NCBI GenBank assembly: GCA_002437115.1
Contig: DJOD01000056.1
Coordinates: forward strand, 1-56,389
Direction of reading: 5' to 3'
DNA: 56,389 nt
Source of the DNA: Prevotella sp. UBA6447
Lineage (GTDB): Bacteria > Bacteroidota > Bacteroidia > Bacteroidales > Bacteroidaceae
The first letter of the stretch is position 1; every line of letters begins with the position of its first letter. The position numbers were made by a program, and so were the translations under genes. Below the pieces are notes generated by a model. The model was not told where the DNA came from and did not search any database. It saw only the letters and a program-made list of their open reading frames with translations. Below, one piece after another: positions 1-7,890 of the stretch.

Positions 1-1
1 A

Positions 2-604
2 ACGAACTGGACACCCTACTTATTTTATAGCCACCGCTTCGACCCCGAGACACCTTTGGAGGAGACCCTTCAAGCCCTTGTTGATATCGTTCGTCAGGGA
101 AAGGCGCTCTACATCGGCATCTCACGCTGGCCACTGGAGGCTCTGCGCGTAGCCCATGACTACCTGAACGCTCATGACGTGCCCCTGCTCATCTATCAGG
201 GACGAGTGAACCTGCTCGACCGCGAGCCTATTCGAGAGGGCATCCTTGACTATTGCCACGAGCAAGGCATCGGTTTCATCAGTTTCTCGCCGCTGGCGCA
301 AGGCTTGCTCACAGATCGTTACTTGCACGGCGTGCCCGCCGACTCGCGCATGGCAAAAAACCATTTCCTCAAGAAAGACTGCTTGACTCCCAAGCTGTTA
401 GTATACCTGCAACAACTCAACGACATGGCCACAAACCGTGGCGAAACCTTGGCCGAAATGGCCTTGGCATGGATTCTTCACCAACCAGGCATAACCAGCG
501 TGCTGGTGGGAGCCAGCAGCGCCGAGCAACTGGAGAAGAACTTGCACTGTGTCCACGCCGACCCATTTCCAGAAAGCGTCAGAGAGATGGAGCAAGACAA
601 CTGA
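2..604 (+). CDS. Aldo/keto reductase, L-glyceraldehyde-3-phosphate reductase (YghZ) type, 5'-truncated by window edge
   Basis: The reading frame is open to the window edge, so only the C-terminal 200 or so residues of a roughly 330-residue NADPH-dependent aldo/keto reductase are present. The visible part starts in the conserved FYSHRFDPETPLEET stretch of the YghZ/Tas branch, where the His is a catalytic-tetrad residue. It continues with GKALYIGISRW, the QGRVNLLDR strand and FSPLAQGLLTDRYL, and ends with the coenzyme-phosphate site region (SVLVGASSAEQLEKNL). A TTG at 56 and later codons could be read as starts, but homology clearly extends upstream of them. A strong hairpin follows directly. 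The role is probably reduction of small aldehydes or methylglyoxal-like compounds in the cytoplasm; the exact substrate cannot be told. Confidence 0.85.
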   Translation, partial: TNWTPYLFYSHRFDPETPLEETLQALVDIVRQGKALYIGISRWPLEALRVAHDYLNAHDVPLLIYQGRVNLLDREPIREGILDYCHEQGIGFISFSPLAQGLLTDRYLHGVPADSRMAKNHFLKKDCLTPKLLVYLQQLNDMATNRGETLAEMALAWILHQPGITSVLVGASSAEQLEKNLHCVHADPFPESVREMEQDN

Positions 605-648
605 AAGTGCTGGGAGAAACCATAAATGACAATACTGCATCACTCATT

Positions 649-687
649 AAAAAGGGCAGGGAACAAATATGGTTCCCTGCCCTTTTT
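649..687. terminator. Bidirectional intrinsic terminator
   Basis: A perfect 16-bp inverted repeat (649-664 with 672-687) has a 7-base loop. Its arms begin with five A and end with five T, so it can end transcription of the aldo/keto reductase on the plus strand and of the trmH-sufE pair on the minus strand. Confidence 0.85.
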
Positions 688-755
688 AATGGGCGATACC
701 CAAAAAGCGAAATAAAGAAAAACTGCTTGAAATGTATGTCATCATAACAACAAGC

Positions 756-1385
756 TCACTCTTTGCTGAATGGAGCTGTGGAAGGCAAGTCTTCAGTCAG
801 AAAAGCCTTGGCAAACTCCCAAATGACAATTCCAGCGGTGGTGCTGACGTTGAGGCTATGCTTGGTGCCAAATTGGGGTATCTCAAGGCAACCGTCGCTC
901 ATGTCAACGACAGTCTGCTTAACGCCTTTCACCTCGTTGCCAAGGATGATGGCATAGCCTTGCGGAACCTCGGTGACGACCTTCTGGGCCAACACGCCAG
1001 CGAGGTGCTGCAGTTTGGTGGAGTTCTCCACCTGCTCAACGCTCCACACAAAGAATCCCTTGTCGTGGAGGACGCATACGGCATCCTCAGTGTTAGCAAA
1101 ATAGCGCCAGTCGACACTGTCCTCACCACCGAGAGCCGTCTTGTGTATCTCGGCATTGGGCGGGCAAGCTGTGATGCCACACAAGTAGACACCCTCCACG
1201 CGGAAAGCGTCGCCACAACGGAAGACACTGCCCACATTGTAGAGTGACCGGACATCGTCGAGCACCACGATAAGTGGCAACTTGTGAGCATCCTTAAACT
1301 GCTGCACCGACAGACGGTGCATCTCAATTGTCCTTAGTTTGCGCATGACAGGTGTTTTTGCAGTAGCGACAGGCAAGAGGTTCAT
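756..1385 (-). CDS. TrmH/SpoU-family RNA 2'-O-methyltransferase
   Basis: A 209-residue protein of the SPOUT (trefoil-knot) methylase family that uses S-adenosylmethionine to methylate a ribose 2'-OH in tRNA or rRNA. Motif 1 is seen as VVLDDVRSLYNVGSVFRCGDAF (about residues 40-61; the Arg and Asn are typical SpoU residues). Motif 2 is YAIILGNEVKGV and motif 3 is IPQFGTKHSLNVSTTAGIVIWEF, the knot that binds the cofactor. The L30e-like N-terminal substrate domain of RlmB is absent, so this is a short TrmH-like form. Its ATG overlaps the sufE stop in an ATGA junction, which supports the start and suggests coupled translation. The RNA target is unknown. Confidence 0.88.
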   Translation of the reverse strand: MNLLPVATAKTPVMRKLRTIEMHRLSVQQFKDAHKLPLIVVLDDVRSLYNVGSVFRCGDAFRVEGVYLCGITACPPNAEIHKTALGGEDSVDWRYFANTEDAVCVLHDKGFFVWSVEQVENSTKLQHLAGVLAQKVVTEVPQGYAIILGNEVKGVKQTVVDMSDGCLEIPQFGTKHSLNVSTTAGIVIWEFAKAFLTEDLPSTAPFSKE

Positions 1386-1807
1386 TGCTTCAAGCTATAG
1401 GCCAGTGCATAAGCCTTGATTTGCTTGATCATGGCCAAAAGGCCATTGGAACGAGTGGGAGAAAGGTGTTCGCGCAGTCCGATCTCATCGATAAAATAGA
1501 GGTCGGCATTGAGTATCTCTTTCGGCGTGTGCCCGCTGAGCACACGCACAAGCAGCGCGATGATGCCCTTGACGATAAGCGCATCGCTATCGGCAGAGAA
1601 GACAAGCTTCCCGTCCACATAGTCGCATTGCACCCACACGCGGCTCTGGCAGCCATCAATGAGATTCTGCTCAGTCTTGTATTTATCGTCGAGCTCACCC
1701 AGGTCGTTGCCCAAGTCTATGAGCATCTGATACTTATCCATCCAGTCGTCGAAGTCGCTAAACTCCTCAATGACCTCGTCTTGCAATTCGTTGATTGTCT
1801 TAGCCAT
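1382..1807 (-). CDS. sufE: SufE-family cysteine-desulfurase sulfur acceptor
   Basis: A 141-residue cytoplasmic protein matching SufE in length and motifs. The active-site Cys53 sits in the conserved NLIDGCQSRVW stretch. It would accept a persulfide from the SufS cysteine desulfurase and pass sulfur to the SUF scaffold for Fe-S cluster assembly. The LGxxLxxLDxxYKT segment before the Cys and the GLREHLSPTRSNGLLAMIKQIK segment near the end are typical of Bacteroidetes SufE. No sufS or sufBCD lies in the window. The first gene of a two-gene leftward operon with the TrmH-like methylase; a minus-strand TACTTTTG box lies 29 bp upstream of the ATG. Confidence 0.92.
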   Translation of the reverse strand: MAKTINELQDEVIEEFSDFDDWMDKYQMLIDLGNDLGELDDKYKTEQNLIDGCQSRVWVQCDYVDGKLVFSADSDALIVKGIIALLVRVLSGHTPKEILNADLYFIDEIGLREHLSPTRSNGLLAMIKQIKAYALAYSLKQ

Positions 1808-1835
1808 GATACGTTATTCCTTCTGTTTTCGGCCA

Positions 1836-1843
1836 CAAAAGTA
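1836..1843 (-). promoter_or_regulatory. Bacteroidetes -7 box (TACTTTTG) for sufE
   Basis: TACTTTTG on the minus strand fits the TAnnTTTG -7 consensus of Bacteroidetes sigma-ABfr promoters. It lies 29 bp before the sufE ATG. A weak -33 candidate (CTTG) lies about 19 bp further upstream. Confidence 0.6.
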
Positions 1844-1902
1844 GGCATTTTCATTGAATAGCCCAAGCATACACCTTTTTTTTCTTGTTTGCGACGTGGT
1901 GG

Positions 1903-3150
1903 TCAGTCGGCACGGTCGATGCGAAACACCTTATCGTTGGGGCGCACCTTACCCGGTACGGGAACGCTGACGAGCGTATGTTGGGGAGCCTCTGCGATGG
2001 GACCGTTGTCTCCATGAATCTCGGTGGCCTGCAAGTACATGGCTCCTGTGGTGTTTCCAGTGATGAGCAGCTTGTCGCCCTGCTTGAAGGTGGAAGCTTG
2101 CACGGCTATCTCGCCCACGCCAAGACGGCTGAAATACTTGTTGACCCGACCCACGAGCACCTTTTTCTCCGTTGCCAACGAGCCATACTCCTTGTTCCAC
2201 TCACCAAGGGTTTGCCCCTGATAGTAGCCATCCCAGAAGCCGCGATTGAAGACGGTGGCCAGCCGCTTGTCCCAAGCGTCCTTGCGCTCTTCGGTGAACG
2301 TACCGCCGAGCACTGCCTGTATGGCCTCCTTGTAGCAGGTCACCACGGTGTAGACATATTCGGGACCACGCGCGCGACCCTCAATCTTGAAGACCCGCAC
2401 GCCAGCGTCCATCATCTTGTCGATGAAACGGATGGTCTTCAGGTCCTTGGGACTCATCACATACTTGTTGTCGACCTCCAACTGGTGACCCGTCTCATTG
2501 TCGGTCACGGTGTAGCTGTGACGGCACACCTGCACACACTGCCCACGGTTGGCGGAGCGGTTGGCAGCGTGGAGGCTCATATAGCACTTGCCCGAGACGG
2601 CCATGCAGAGGGCACCATGGCAAAACATCTCAATGCGGACAGGTTGACCATTGGGGCCACAGATTCGTTGAGCTTCGATCTGCTCGTGGATGTGCTTCAC
2701 CTGCCCAAGGGTGAGCTCACGGGCCAGCACACTGACATCAGCAAACTGGGCATAGAAGCGGAGGGCCTCCACGTTGGAGATGTTGAGCTGGGTGGAGAGA
2801 TGCACCTCCACGCCCACCTCACGGCAGTAGGCCATGACGGCCACGTCGGAAGCGATCACAGCACTGACACCCGCCTCCTTGGCGGCGTCGATAATCTGGC
2901 GCATCGTGTCGATATCCTCATCGTAGATGATGGTGTTGACCGTCAGGTAGGTCTTCATCTGGTGCTCACGGCAAGTAGTCACTATGTCGCGCAGGTCATC
3001 GAGCGTGAAGTGATTGGCGCTATGCGACCGCATGTTGAGCTGGCCCACACCGAAGTACACAGAGTCGGCCCCAGCCTGTATGGCGGCCGCCAGGCTCTCG
3101 CGTGACCCTACGGGAGCCATGATCTCAAAGTCTTCTAATCTTGCGTTCAT
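1903..3150 (-). CDS. U32-family peptidase-like protein (TrhP/RlhA-type RNA hydroxylation)
   Basis: A 415-residue U32 protein. The N-terminal TIM-barrel-like part starts FEIMAPVGSRESLAAAIQAGADSVYFG, and the U32 signature follows as E-M-F-C-H-G-A-L-C-M-A-V-S-G-K-C-Y-M-S, with further Cys pairs (RGQCVQVCRHSY) that could hold an Fe-S cluster. The C-terminal beta-barrel extension fits the YegQ/TrhP type. Family members are annotated as collagenase-like peptidases, but the characterised Escherichia coli relatives TrhP and RlhA act in prephenate-dependent hydroxylation of tRNA U34 or 23S rRNA C2501, so an RNA-modification role is more likely than proteolysis. Transcribed alone. A TACCTTTG box lies only 4 nt before the ATG, suggesting a leaderless mRNA. 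Confidence 0.87.
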   Translation of the reverse strand: MNARLEDFEIMAPVGSRESLAAAIQAGADSVYFGVGQLNMRSHSANHFTLDDLRDIVTTCREHQMKTYLTVNTIIYDEDIDTMRQIIDAAKEAGVSAVIASDVAVMAYCREVGVEVHLSTQLNISNVEALRFYAQFADVSVLARELTLGQVKHIHEQIEAQRICGPNGQPVRIEMFCHGALCMAVSGKCYMSLHAANRSANRGQCVQVCRHSYTVTDNETGHQLEVDNKYVMSPKDLKTIRFIDKMMDAGVRVFKIEGRARGPEYVYTVVTCYKEAIQAVLGGTFTEERKDAWDKRLATVFNRGFWDGYYQGQTLGEWNKEYGSLATEKKVLVGRVNKYFSRLGVGEIAVQASTFKQGDKLLITGNTTGAMYLQATEIHGDNGPIAEAPQHTLVSVPVPGKVRPNDKVFRIDRAD

Positions 3151-3154
3151 GCTG

Positions 3155-3162
3155 CAAAGGTA
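3155..3162 (-). promoter_or_regulatory. -7 box (TACCTTTG) abutting the U32 gene start
   Basis: A minus-strand TACCTTTG lies 4 nt upstream of the ATG at 3150. With the box centred at -7, transcription would begin at or next to the A of the ATG. Confidence 0.55.
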
Positions 3163-3475
3163 CTAAGTTTTTTTGGTACATGGCGCGTCGTGAAAAGCCA
3201 AAACCCTGTCTTTTGAAATAAGGAAAAGAAAGAAAAGAGGAATTTGGCCCAAATAGAGGCACTTTCAACAGCGTGAGCGATTACGCCCTCTAAATGTGTA
3301 GTGGGTAACGTGAAGCATATCACCCACTTTGACTACCATTGCCAGTATGCAGTTTTTCTCTTCAATGGGAGTAGCATGTTGAGGAAGGGGTATTCCCAAT
3401 GTCCGCCTATAAATGATACAGGCTAAAAGGTGCATTCGGCCGAGTCCTGTTCTTCAGAATTTTCAAGACAAGAAA
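3163..3475. other. Intergenic stretch without a supported gene
   Basis: It separates the GC-rich U32 gene from the AT-rich islet. A minus-strand frame at about 3266-3400 reads like a protein fragment (a segment with ILAMVVKVGD) but has no start and is flanked by stops, so at most it is a gene remnant. Confidence 0.4.
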
Positions 3476-3901
3476 TCACTCAATTTTTCCATACACGTAT
3501 GGGATTACATAGTTTCTGCCGTTGTTTATGTTGATGAAGATCATTTTACTAAAATAACCCTTTCTGTTTCTTGGAGTGAGTATGACTTCTATGGAGATGG
3601 AGTCGTCGACATTTATTACACTACCATGATAGTTAAACGACAAGCAACTACATCCTGCCGACACTGCGCTCAGTAATACTTTCTTGTGGCTTTTGTTTTT
3701 AAGAACTAATGTCCTTGAATATTTTCCTTTTGAATTTTTGAGTTTGCCAAAATTCAAATCATGAAACTCTATAAATGTAGCTTCAACAGGGCATTTGTTA
3801 TCAACAACAGTTGTGGTTTTTCTTGAACTATGAGCCGAACATCCATGTATGAGCAGAAGAAGGGCTACCCCTACCACAACCTTTGAGAATTTGAATAGCA
3901 T
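3476..3901 (-). CDS. DUF1573-type lipoprotein
   Basis: A 141-residue secreted lipoprotein. The signal peptide ends in a lipobox (LLIHGC, Cys21), so it should be anchored in the outer or inner membrane. The mature part has the DUF1573 Ig-like pattern: F.DLNFGKL, then LVLKNKSHKKVLLSAVSAGCSCLSF, then a DDSISIEVILTPRN strand and a KMIFININN strand. DUF1573 proteins are common in Bacteroidetes but their role is not established. It is the last gene of a leftward AT-rich group (4842 to 3476) of small secreted or membrane proteins with which it may be co-transcribed. Confidence 0.75.
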   Translation of the reverse strand: MLFKFSKVVVGVALLLLIHGCSAHSSRKTTTVVDNKCPVEATFIEFHDLNFGKLKNSKGKYSRTLVLKNKSHKKVLLSAVSAGCSCLSFNYHGSVINVDDSISIEVILTPRNRKGYFSKMIFININNGRNYVIPYVYGKIE

Positions 3902-3999
3902 GATTGAGTAATAGCTTAGGATAGACTCATAAGCACTTTATACGAATAGATAGATAATGAATACGATTAACAAAAATAGATTGGTAATTAATGTAAAGC

Positions 4000-4188
4000 C
4001 TAATTTAGCTTGGTTATATCCTTTGGGCATTTTGAGCGAAACTTGCACTTATTTAAAATGCAAGCTATATTGATAATTAAGCCTGTTGTTATTATGTAGG
4101 ATAATATTAAGATGGGATGTTCGAAATAGATTACGCCAAGTATGATGATTATTCCCAACATCAATTTCTCTGATAATAGTTTATCCAT
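4000..4188 (-). CDS. Small two-helix membrane protein, unknown function
   Basis: 62 residues. Two adjacent hydrophobic segments (about residues 9-25 and 27-46) are followed by a basic Cys-containing tail (LNKCKFRSKCPKD). No family is recognised. It starts 4 bp after the stop of the upstream 84-residue ORF, so the two are probably translated from one message. A short membrane protein directly behind a short hydrophobic peptide gene resembles the layout of a peptide and its immunity protein, but nothing in the sequence proves that. Confidence 0.5.
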   Translation of the reverse strand: MDKLLSEKLMLGIIIILGVIYFEHPILILSYIITTGLIINIACILNKCKFRSKCPKDITKLN

Positions 4189-4192
4189 ATAT

Positions 4193-4447
4193 TTACATCC
4201 AGTTTATAAAATCATACACGCAAACAGCCGCCCCAATGAGTCCTATATAACGCAAAGCCATTGTTCGACATAATTGTAACGCAAATCTCCAACTAATCAT
4301 TTCTCCCAAGTTGGCTAATGATCTAGTTCCGGATATATAACTACTTACATTTGCTCCGATTCCGACAGCATACCATAAACAATCTAACACCTGTTTCTTT
4401 GATACGGAGCCTGCCAATAATTGTTCGGAGTTTTGTATATTTGACAC
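4193..4447 (-). CDS. Small hydrophobic protein, possible secreted peptide
   Basis: 84 residues, not recognised. A polar N-terminus (about 17 residues, LLAGSVSKKQ) precedes a stretch with helix-forming hydrophobics and small residues (LWYAVGIGANVSSYISG) and a second helix-like stretch at the C-terminus (ALRYIGLIGAAVCVYDFINWM). There is no signal peptide and no clear double-glycine site. The gene lies between a lipoprotein and a two-helix membrane protein on the same strand with short gaps and shares their low GC. A bacteriocin-like peptide is one guess; an ordinary small membrane protein is equally possible. Confidence 0.45.
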   Translation of the reverse strand: MSNIQNSEQLLAGSVSKKQVLDCLWYAVGIGANVSSYISGTRSLANLGEMISWRFALQLCRTMALRYIGLIGAAVCVYDFINWM

Positions 4448-4491
4448 AACAAATGATAAAAGAGCTATTTTCTCTTCTGGTAGAAAAACAA

Positions 4492-4842
4492 TTATTGTAT
4501 GTCTTCAAGAGAAGCTCCGTCTATTTTCATTTCCTTTATCATCTGATTTTGTAGGATTTTGCAATCATTCAGATAAGGGGTGCAGATTTCTTTAGCTTGA
4601 CTTTCGGATATTTCAAATTTTAGCGGTGCATCGGAAAATTCAGAGCTAACTGTGGAGAAGGCACGCGCTTGAGGGGTTACATATTTCATCAATTGATTAT
4701 TGACAGAAGCTATGTCTTTACTTGTGAGCGTACTTTTGAGTACAACCATGTCATTAGCAGTATGCTCATTACTGTCGGTTGAGCAAGCAGTGATTAAAAA
4801 ACAGCTCATACAGGCGATTAAAACTTTTAGGAGCTTCTTCAT
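4492..4842 (-). CDS. Small lipoprotein, unknown function
   Basis: 116 residues with a signal peptide MKKLLKVLIACMSCFLITAC and lipobox Cys20. The mature part is short, polar and probably helical, with a QAKEICTPYLNDCKILQNQM segment carrying two cysteines. No family is recognised. It is the first gene of the leftward AT-rich group, and base use in the group differs plainly from the GC-rich genes on both sides, which suggests acquisition as a unit. Confidence 0.6.
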   Translation of the reverse strand: MKKLLKVLIACMSCFLITACSTDSNEHTANDMVVLKSTLTSKDIASVNNQLMKYVTPQARAFSTVSSEFSDAPLKFEISESQAKEICTPYLNDCKILQNQMIKEMKIDGASLEDIQ

Positions 4843-5009
4843 GAATATTGGTTTTTAGTTTTATGGGGATAAAAATAACATTTAGTATTGTAATTATCGC
4901 GAGATTTTTTTGTATTTAGCAAAACATAATTATTGAATTGCGGAATAATTACGGTGCAACCGACAGCTCATTTTTCACCGCGCACGCTCCGCGTTTTACC
5001 ATTTCTTTG

Positions 5010-5017
5010 TAACTTTG
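5010..5017 (+). promoter_or_regulatory. -7 box (TAACTTTG) for the C1 peptidase gene
   Basis: The box ends 7 nt before the ATG at 5025, leaving a leader of zero to about three bases. No clear -33 TTTG is seen at the usual distance. Confidence 0.5.
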
Positions 5018-5024
5018 CATCTAT

Positions 5025-6083
5025 ATGAAGAAACTGTGGATATGGCTGTTCATCATCAGTTTATTGGCAGCCTGTGGCCGTCCGGCTCCCCGGCAAGTCT
5101 CCCCGGCCCCAAAAGAATTCACCAACGATCTCGTGCTCAAGACCACACCTGTGCGCGACCAGGGACGCAGTCCGCTCTGCTGGGCCTACGCCATGGTGGC
5201 CACCATCGAGACCGACCGCCTGATGATGGGCGACTCGGTGACACTGTCGACCGACTACGTGGCGCGCCTTCTGCTGCAGGAGCAAGCGCGCCGATTCTTT
5301 CTGTCACGAGGACAGGAGAACGTCACGCTACGCGGCATGCCGTCGATGGTGCTCGACGTGATGGCCCGGCAGGGCATACTGCCCTTCGACTCCTACTACC
5401 AGAACACCGGCACCGACATCTACACCAGCGGCCTCAACTATAGCGTGCTCTGCCGCAAGGTGGCGCAGGTGGCGCGCGCCTCCACATCGCTCGACATGAC
5501 TGACCGCCATGTGAACGACCTCCTCGACAGCGAGATCGGGTCGCTGCCCCGCGTCATCGCCATGTTTGGCATGGCCTACACACCCCTTGAGTTCGCCAAC
5601 AGTGTCTGCCTGCCGGGCGACTATGTGGCGCTCACCAGCTTCACCCACCATCCCTTCGGCGAGCGCTTCGCCCTGGAGACGCCCGACAACCGCTTCCACG
5701 ACACCTTCCTCAACGTGCCCGTCGACACGCTGATGCGCCGCGTGGTGGCGTCGTTGCGGTCGGGACATGCCGTCTGCTGGGAGGGCGACATCAGCGAGCC
5801 GGGCTTCAGCTTCGCCCTGGGACGCGCCACCCTGCCCGACGGCATGCCTGCCACCCAAGAGGAGCGCCAACGCCTCTTCGACCGCCTCAAGACCACCGAC
5901 GACCACTGCATGGAGCTCTGCGGACTGGCCCACGACCGACAGGGCCACCGCTTCTTCATCGCCAAGAACTCATGGGGCAAGGACAACCCTTACGGAGGCT
6001 TCATGTATCTCAGCTACGACTATGTGCGCCTGAAAACCATCGCCGTCTACATGTCCAAACTATCGACAGAACGAAGCGCATAA
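5025..6083 (+). CDS. Papain-like (C1 family) cysteine protease lipoprotein
   Basis: 352 residues. The signal peptide ends in a LAAC lipobox with Cys17, so this is a membrane-anchored extracytoplasmic enzyme. The C1 catalytic residues are all visible: Gln46 (oxyanion hole) and Cys52 in VRDQGRSPLCWAYA, His294 in DDHCMELCG, and Asn315 in AKNSWG. The order and spacing fit the bleomycin-hydrolase-like (C1B) branch found in Bacteroidetes, with a large insert between Cys and His. No inhibitory propeptide is obvious. It stands alone, between the AT-rich islet and a decayed RHS gene. The likely role is aminopeptidase or protein degradation at the cell surface or in the periplasm. Confidence 0.85.
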   Translation: MKKLWIWLFIISLLAACGRPAPRQVSPAPKEFTNDLVLKTTPVRDQGRSPLCWAYAMVATIETDRLMMGDSVTLSTDYVARLLLQEQARRFFLSRGQENVTLRGMPSMVLDVMARQGILPFDSYYQNTGTDIYTSGLNYSVLCRKVAQVARASTSLDMTDRHVNDLLDSEIGSLPRVIAMFGMAYTPLEFANSVCLPGDYVALTSFTHHPFGERFALETPDNRFHDTFLNVPVDTLMRRVVASLRSGHAVCWEGDISEPGFSFALGRATLPDGMPATQEERQRLFDRLKTTDDHCMELCGLAHDRQGHRFFIAKNSWGKDNPYGGFMYLSYDYVRLKTIAVYMSKLSTERSA

Positions 6084-6198
6084 ATAGAGTTTTCCAAAAA
6101 CTAAGGTGGATTCATAATTGGCCTGTGGAAAAAACAGACTATATTTGTAGAATAATATTAATATACGGCATATTATTATAGGTGAGTTCTAAGAGAGA

Positions 6199-6354
6199 AT
6201 GTTCATGAAGCGAATTATTTTGTTAGTCTACCTTTTATTGTTCCTTTTGTCTTTTGGCCAAAGCAAAACACGCTACGTATACGATGCAACAGGTACATGC
6301 CTTCTCACAATAACTGTCAACAATACGAGCACATGGAAGGTCACCCGAAAATGA
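6199..6354 (+). CDS. Small secreted RHS-associated protein, probably shortened
   Basis: 51 residues: a clear signal peptide (MFMKRIILLVYLLLFLLSFG) followed by TRYVYDATG. That short motif resembles the YDA.GN start of YD/RHS-repeat proteins and of the small secreted proteins that precede Bacteroidetes RHS genes. The usual continuation is not seen, so it may be a decayed form. Its TGA overlaps the ATG of the next ORF (ATGA at 6351-6354), so the two were probably translated together. Confidence 0.5.
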   Translation: MFMKRIILLVYLLLFLLSFGQSKTRYVYDATGTCLLTITVNNTSTWKVTRK

Positions 6355-7574
6355 CAAAGGCGCGGAGGGTCTTGTTGTTCATCCTCTTGCTGACGCTCGT
6401 CCACCTCACGTGCGCCTGGGCCTTTCTGCCCAGTCGTCACGAGACGTTCCCTTCCACGCAGTCCTTCTCCCTCTTGTCGCCCTGGCGTACCACCCTGGCT
6501 GACACAACAGACACCACTGACACGCTGTCGCCCGCCTCGCCACAGATTATCGGTTCCATCGAGCCCGCCGCCCCCAAACTGCCCGCCGACTCGCTATCGT
6601 CCATCCTTCCCTTTGACTTGCTCATCCTCTAGCCCCTCGGCCCCAAGGGTTCCGTGGGTACGCCCGCTGTCGCCGTCTCCGTGAGCGAGACGGGCGCGGC
6701 CAGGCGCATGTGGCCGCTTGGCACGTCACCAAGGGCACGGACAGCCACTCGAACACCATCACCTACACTTACATCCTCTCGGACCTCTGCCTCCGTCCCG
6801 TGTCCATCACCTACGGCACCAACGAGGCCCGGCCGCGCGGTCTCACCGGCAAGGTCTCCTACGACGACCTTGACAGGCTCACCAGCGTGCGGCGCGACGG
6901 CGACGAGCCCCTCCGCATGGCGTACGCGCCCAACGGCAACATCCTCTTGAAGACGGGCGTGGGAGCCTTCTCGTATGACGCGGAGACGCGCCCGCACGCC
7001 GTCACGGGCGTGGAGAACGCCGACGACTCCATCCCCGGCGGTGACCTGCTCACCACCTTTGGAGACCTGGACAGGATCGAGACCGTGGAGGACGCGGACG
7101 GGGGGCTCAAGGAGACCTTCTCCTACGGCCCCGACCGGCAGCGGTGGCTGTCGGTGCTGATGCGCGGCGGCAAGGAGGCGCGCCGCACGGTCTACGCCGG
7201 CGACTACGAACGGGTGACGGAGGACGGACGGACACGCGAGTACTACTACCTCGACGGGAACACCATCGCCGTCCGCGAGAACGGCGTGAAGGTCTTCGAT
7301 GCCACCTATGACGCCTGGGGCCGCCAGACCGTGACACTCTGGCACCATCGGCCTCTGCCGCGGCTACACGGGGCACGAGATGATGGGCGAGTACGGCCTC
7401 GTCAACATGAACCGAAGGTCACTGGCGTGAAGCGGAGAAAGTAACGGCCGTCTCTACGACCCGACGCTCGGCCGATTCCTCAGTCCCGACAACAGCCAGA
7501 GCTTCAACCGCTACAGCAACTGCCTCAACAACCCGCTGAAGTACACCGACCCAAGCGGGGAACTATGCGGATAG
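6351..7574 (+). pseudogene. Decayed RHS/SpvB-type secreted repeat protein
   Basis: One gene in pieces. It starts at 6351 with a signal peptide (MTKARRVLLFILLLTLVHLTCAWA). An in-frame TAG at 6630-6632 interrupts it just before GTPAVAVSVSETGAA, which is the usual beginning of the SpvB-like domain of Bacteroidetes RHS proteins. Near 6700 the text jumps, in another frame, to C-terminal YD/RHS repeats (YDDLDRLTSVRRDGDEPLRMAYAPNGN, YYLDGNTIAVRENG), so the several-hundred-residue middle is missing. A further shift near 7340 leads to CRGYTGHEMMGEYGLVNMN. After a 33-base insertion carrying a TGA, the core ends as NGRLYDPTLGRFLSPDN and NRYSNCLNNPLKYTDPSGE. No variable toxin tip follows. Intact relatives are wall- or surface-associated polymorphic toxins. 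Confidence 0.8.
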
Positions 7575-7779
7575 ATGATGCGGCATTAGCATTAGACGTT
7601 TTTGGCACTGCCGTGAACATGACCCACAGCATGCACAATGCCGCACACTCCTGCCAAAGCATTTGGGAAGTTGATGCCATGAGACTGTTTTCGCCTCACC
7701 TGTTTTGAAGGCCTTTGAGTTTACAAATGCATTTTTTATAAAAATGAGACGAACTTTTCCGTAATCGGAGAAAAAACGC
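7575..7779 (+). other. Intergenic stretch, no gene seen
   Basis: It lies between the RHS remnant and the trpS promoter. A short frame at the start may be leftover RHS tip, but no homology is recognisable. Confidence 0.4.
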
Positions 7780-7787
7780 TATTTTTG
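7780..7787 (+). promoter_or_regulatory. -7 box (TATTTTTG) for trpS
   Basis: It matches TAnnTTTG. A T-rich -33 candidate (TTTT at about 7755) lies 21 bp upstream. It gives a leader of roughly 95 nt before the trpS ATG. Confidence 0.6.
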
Positions 7788-7890
7788 CACCGCGAAAAGG
7801 TCAGATGACCATTCGGACCGTCTCGCACAGGCGGAGAAACCACCAAGAAGGTGCGACCGCCACACCACCAAAAACAGACAACAAGACGAT

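Noticed and set aside
1885..3105. Long plus-strand open frame (406 codons) opposite the U32 gene
   Set aside because: It mirrors the minus-strand gene, has His/Val/Leu-rich shadow composition and no recognisable domain.
3266..3420. Minus-strand frame with ILAMVVKVGD as a small gene
   Set aside because: No start codon or promoter, and a stop lies directly upstream; at most an unrecognised gene remnant.
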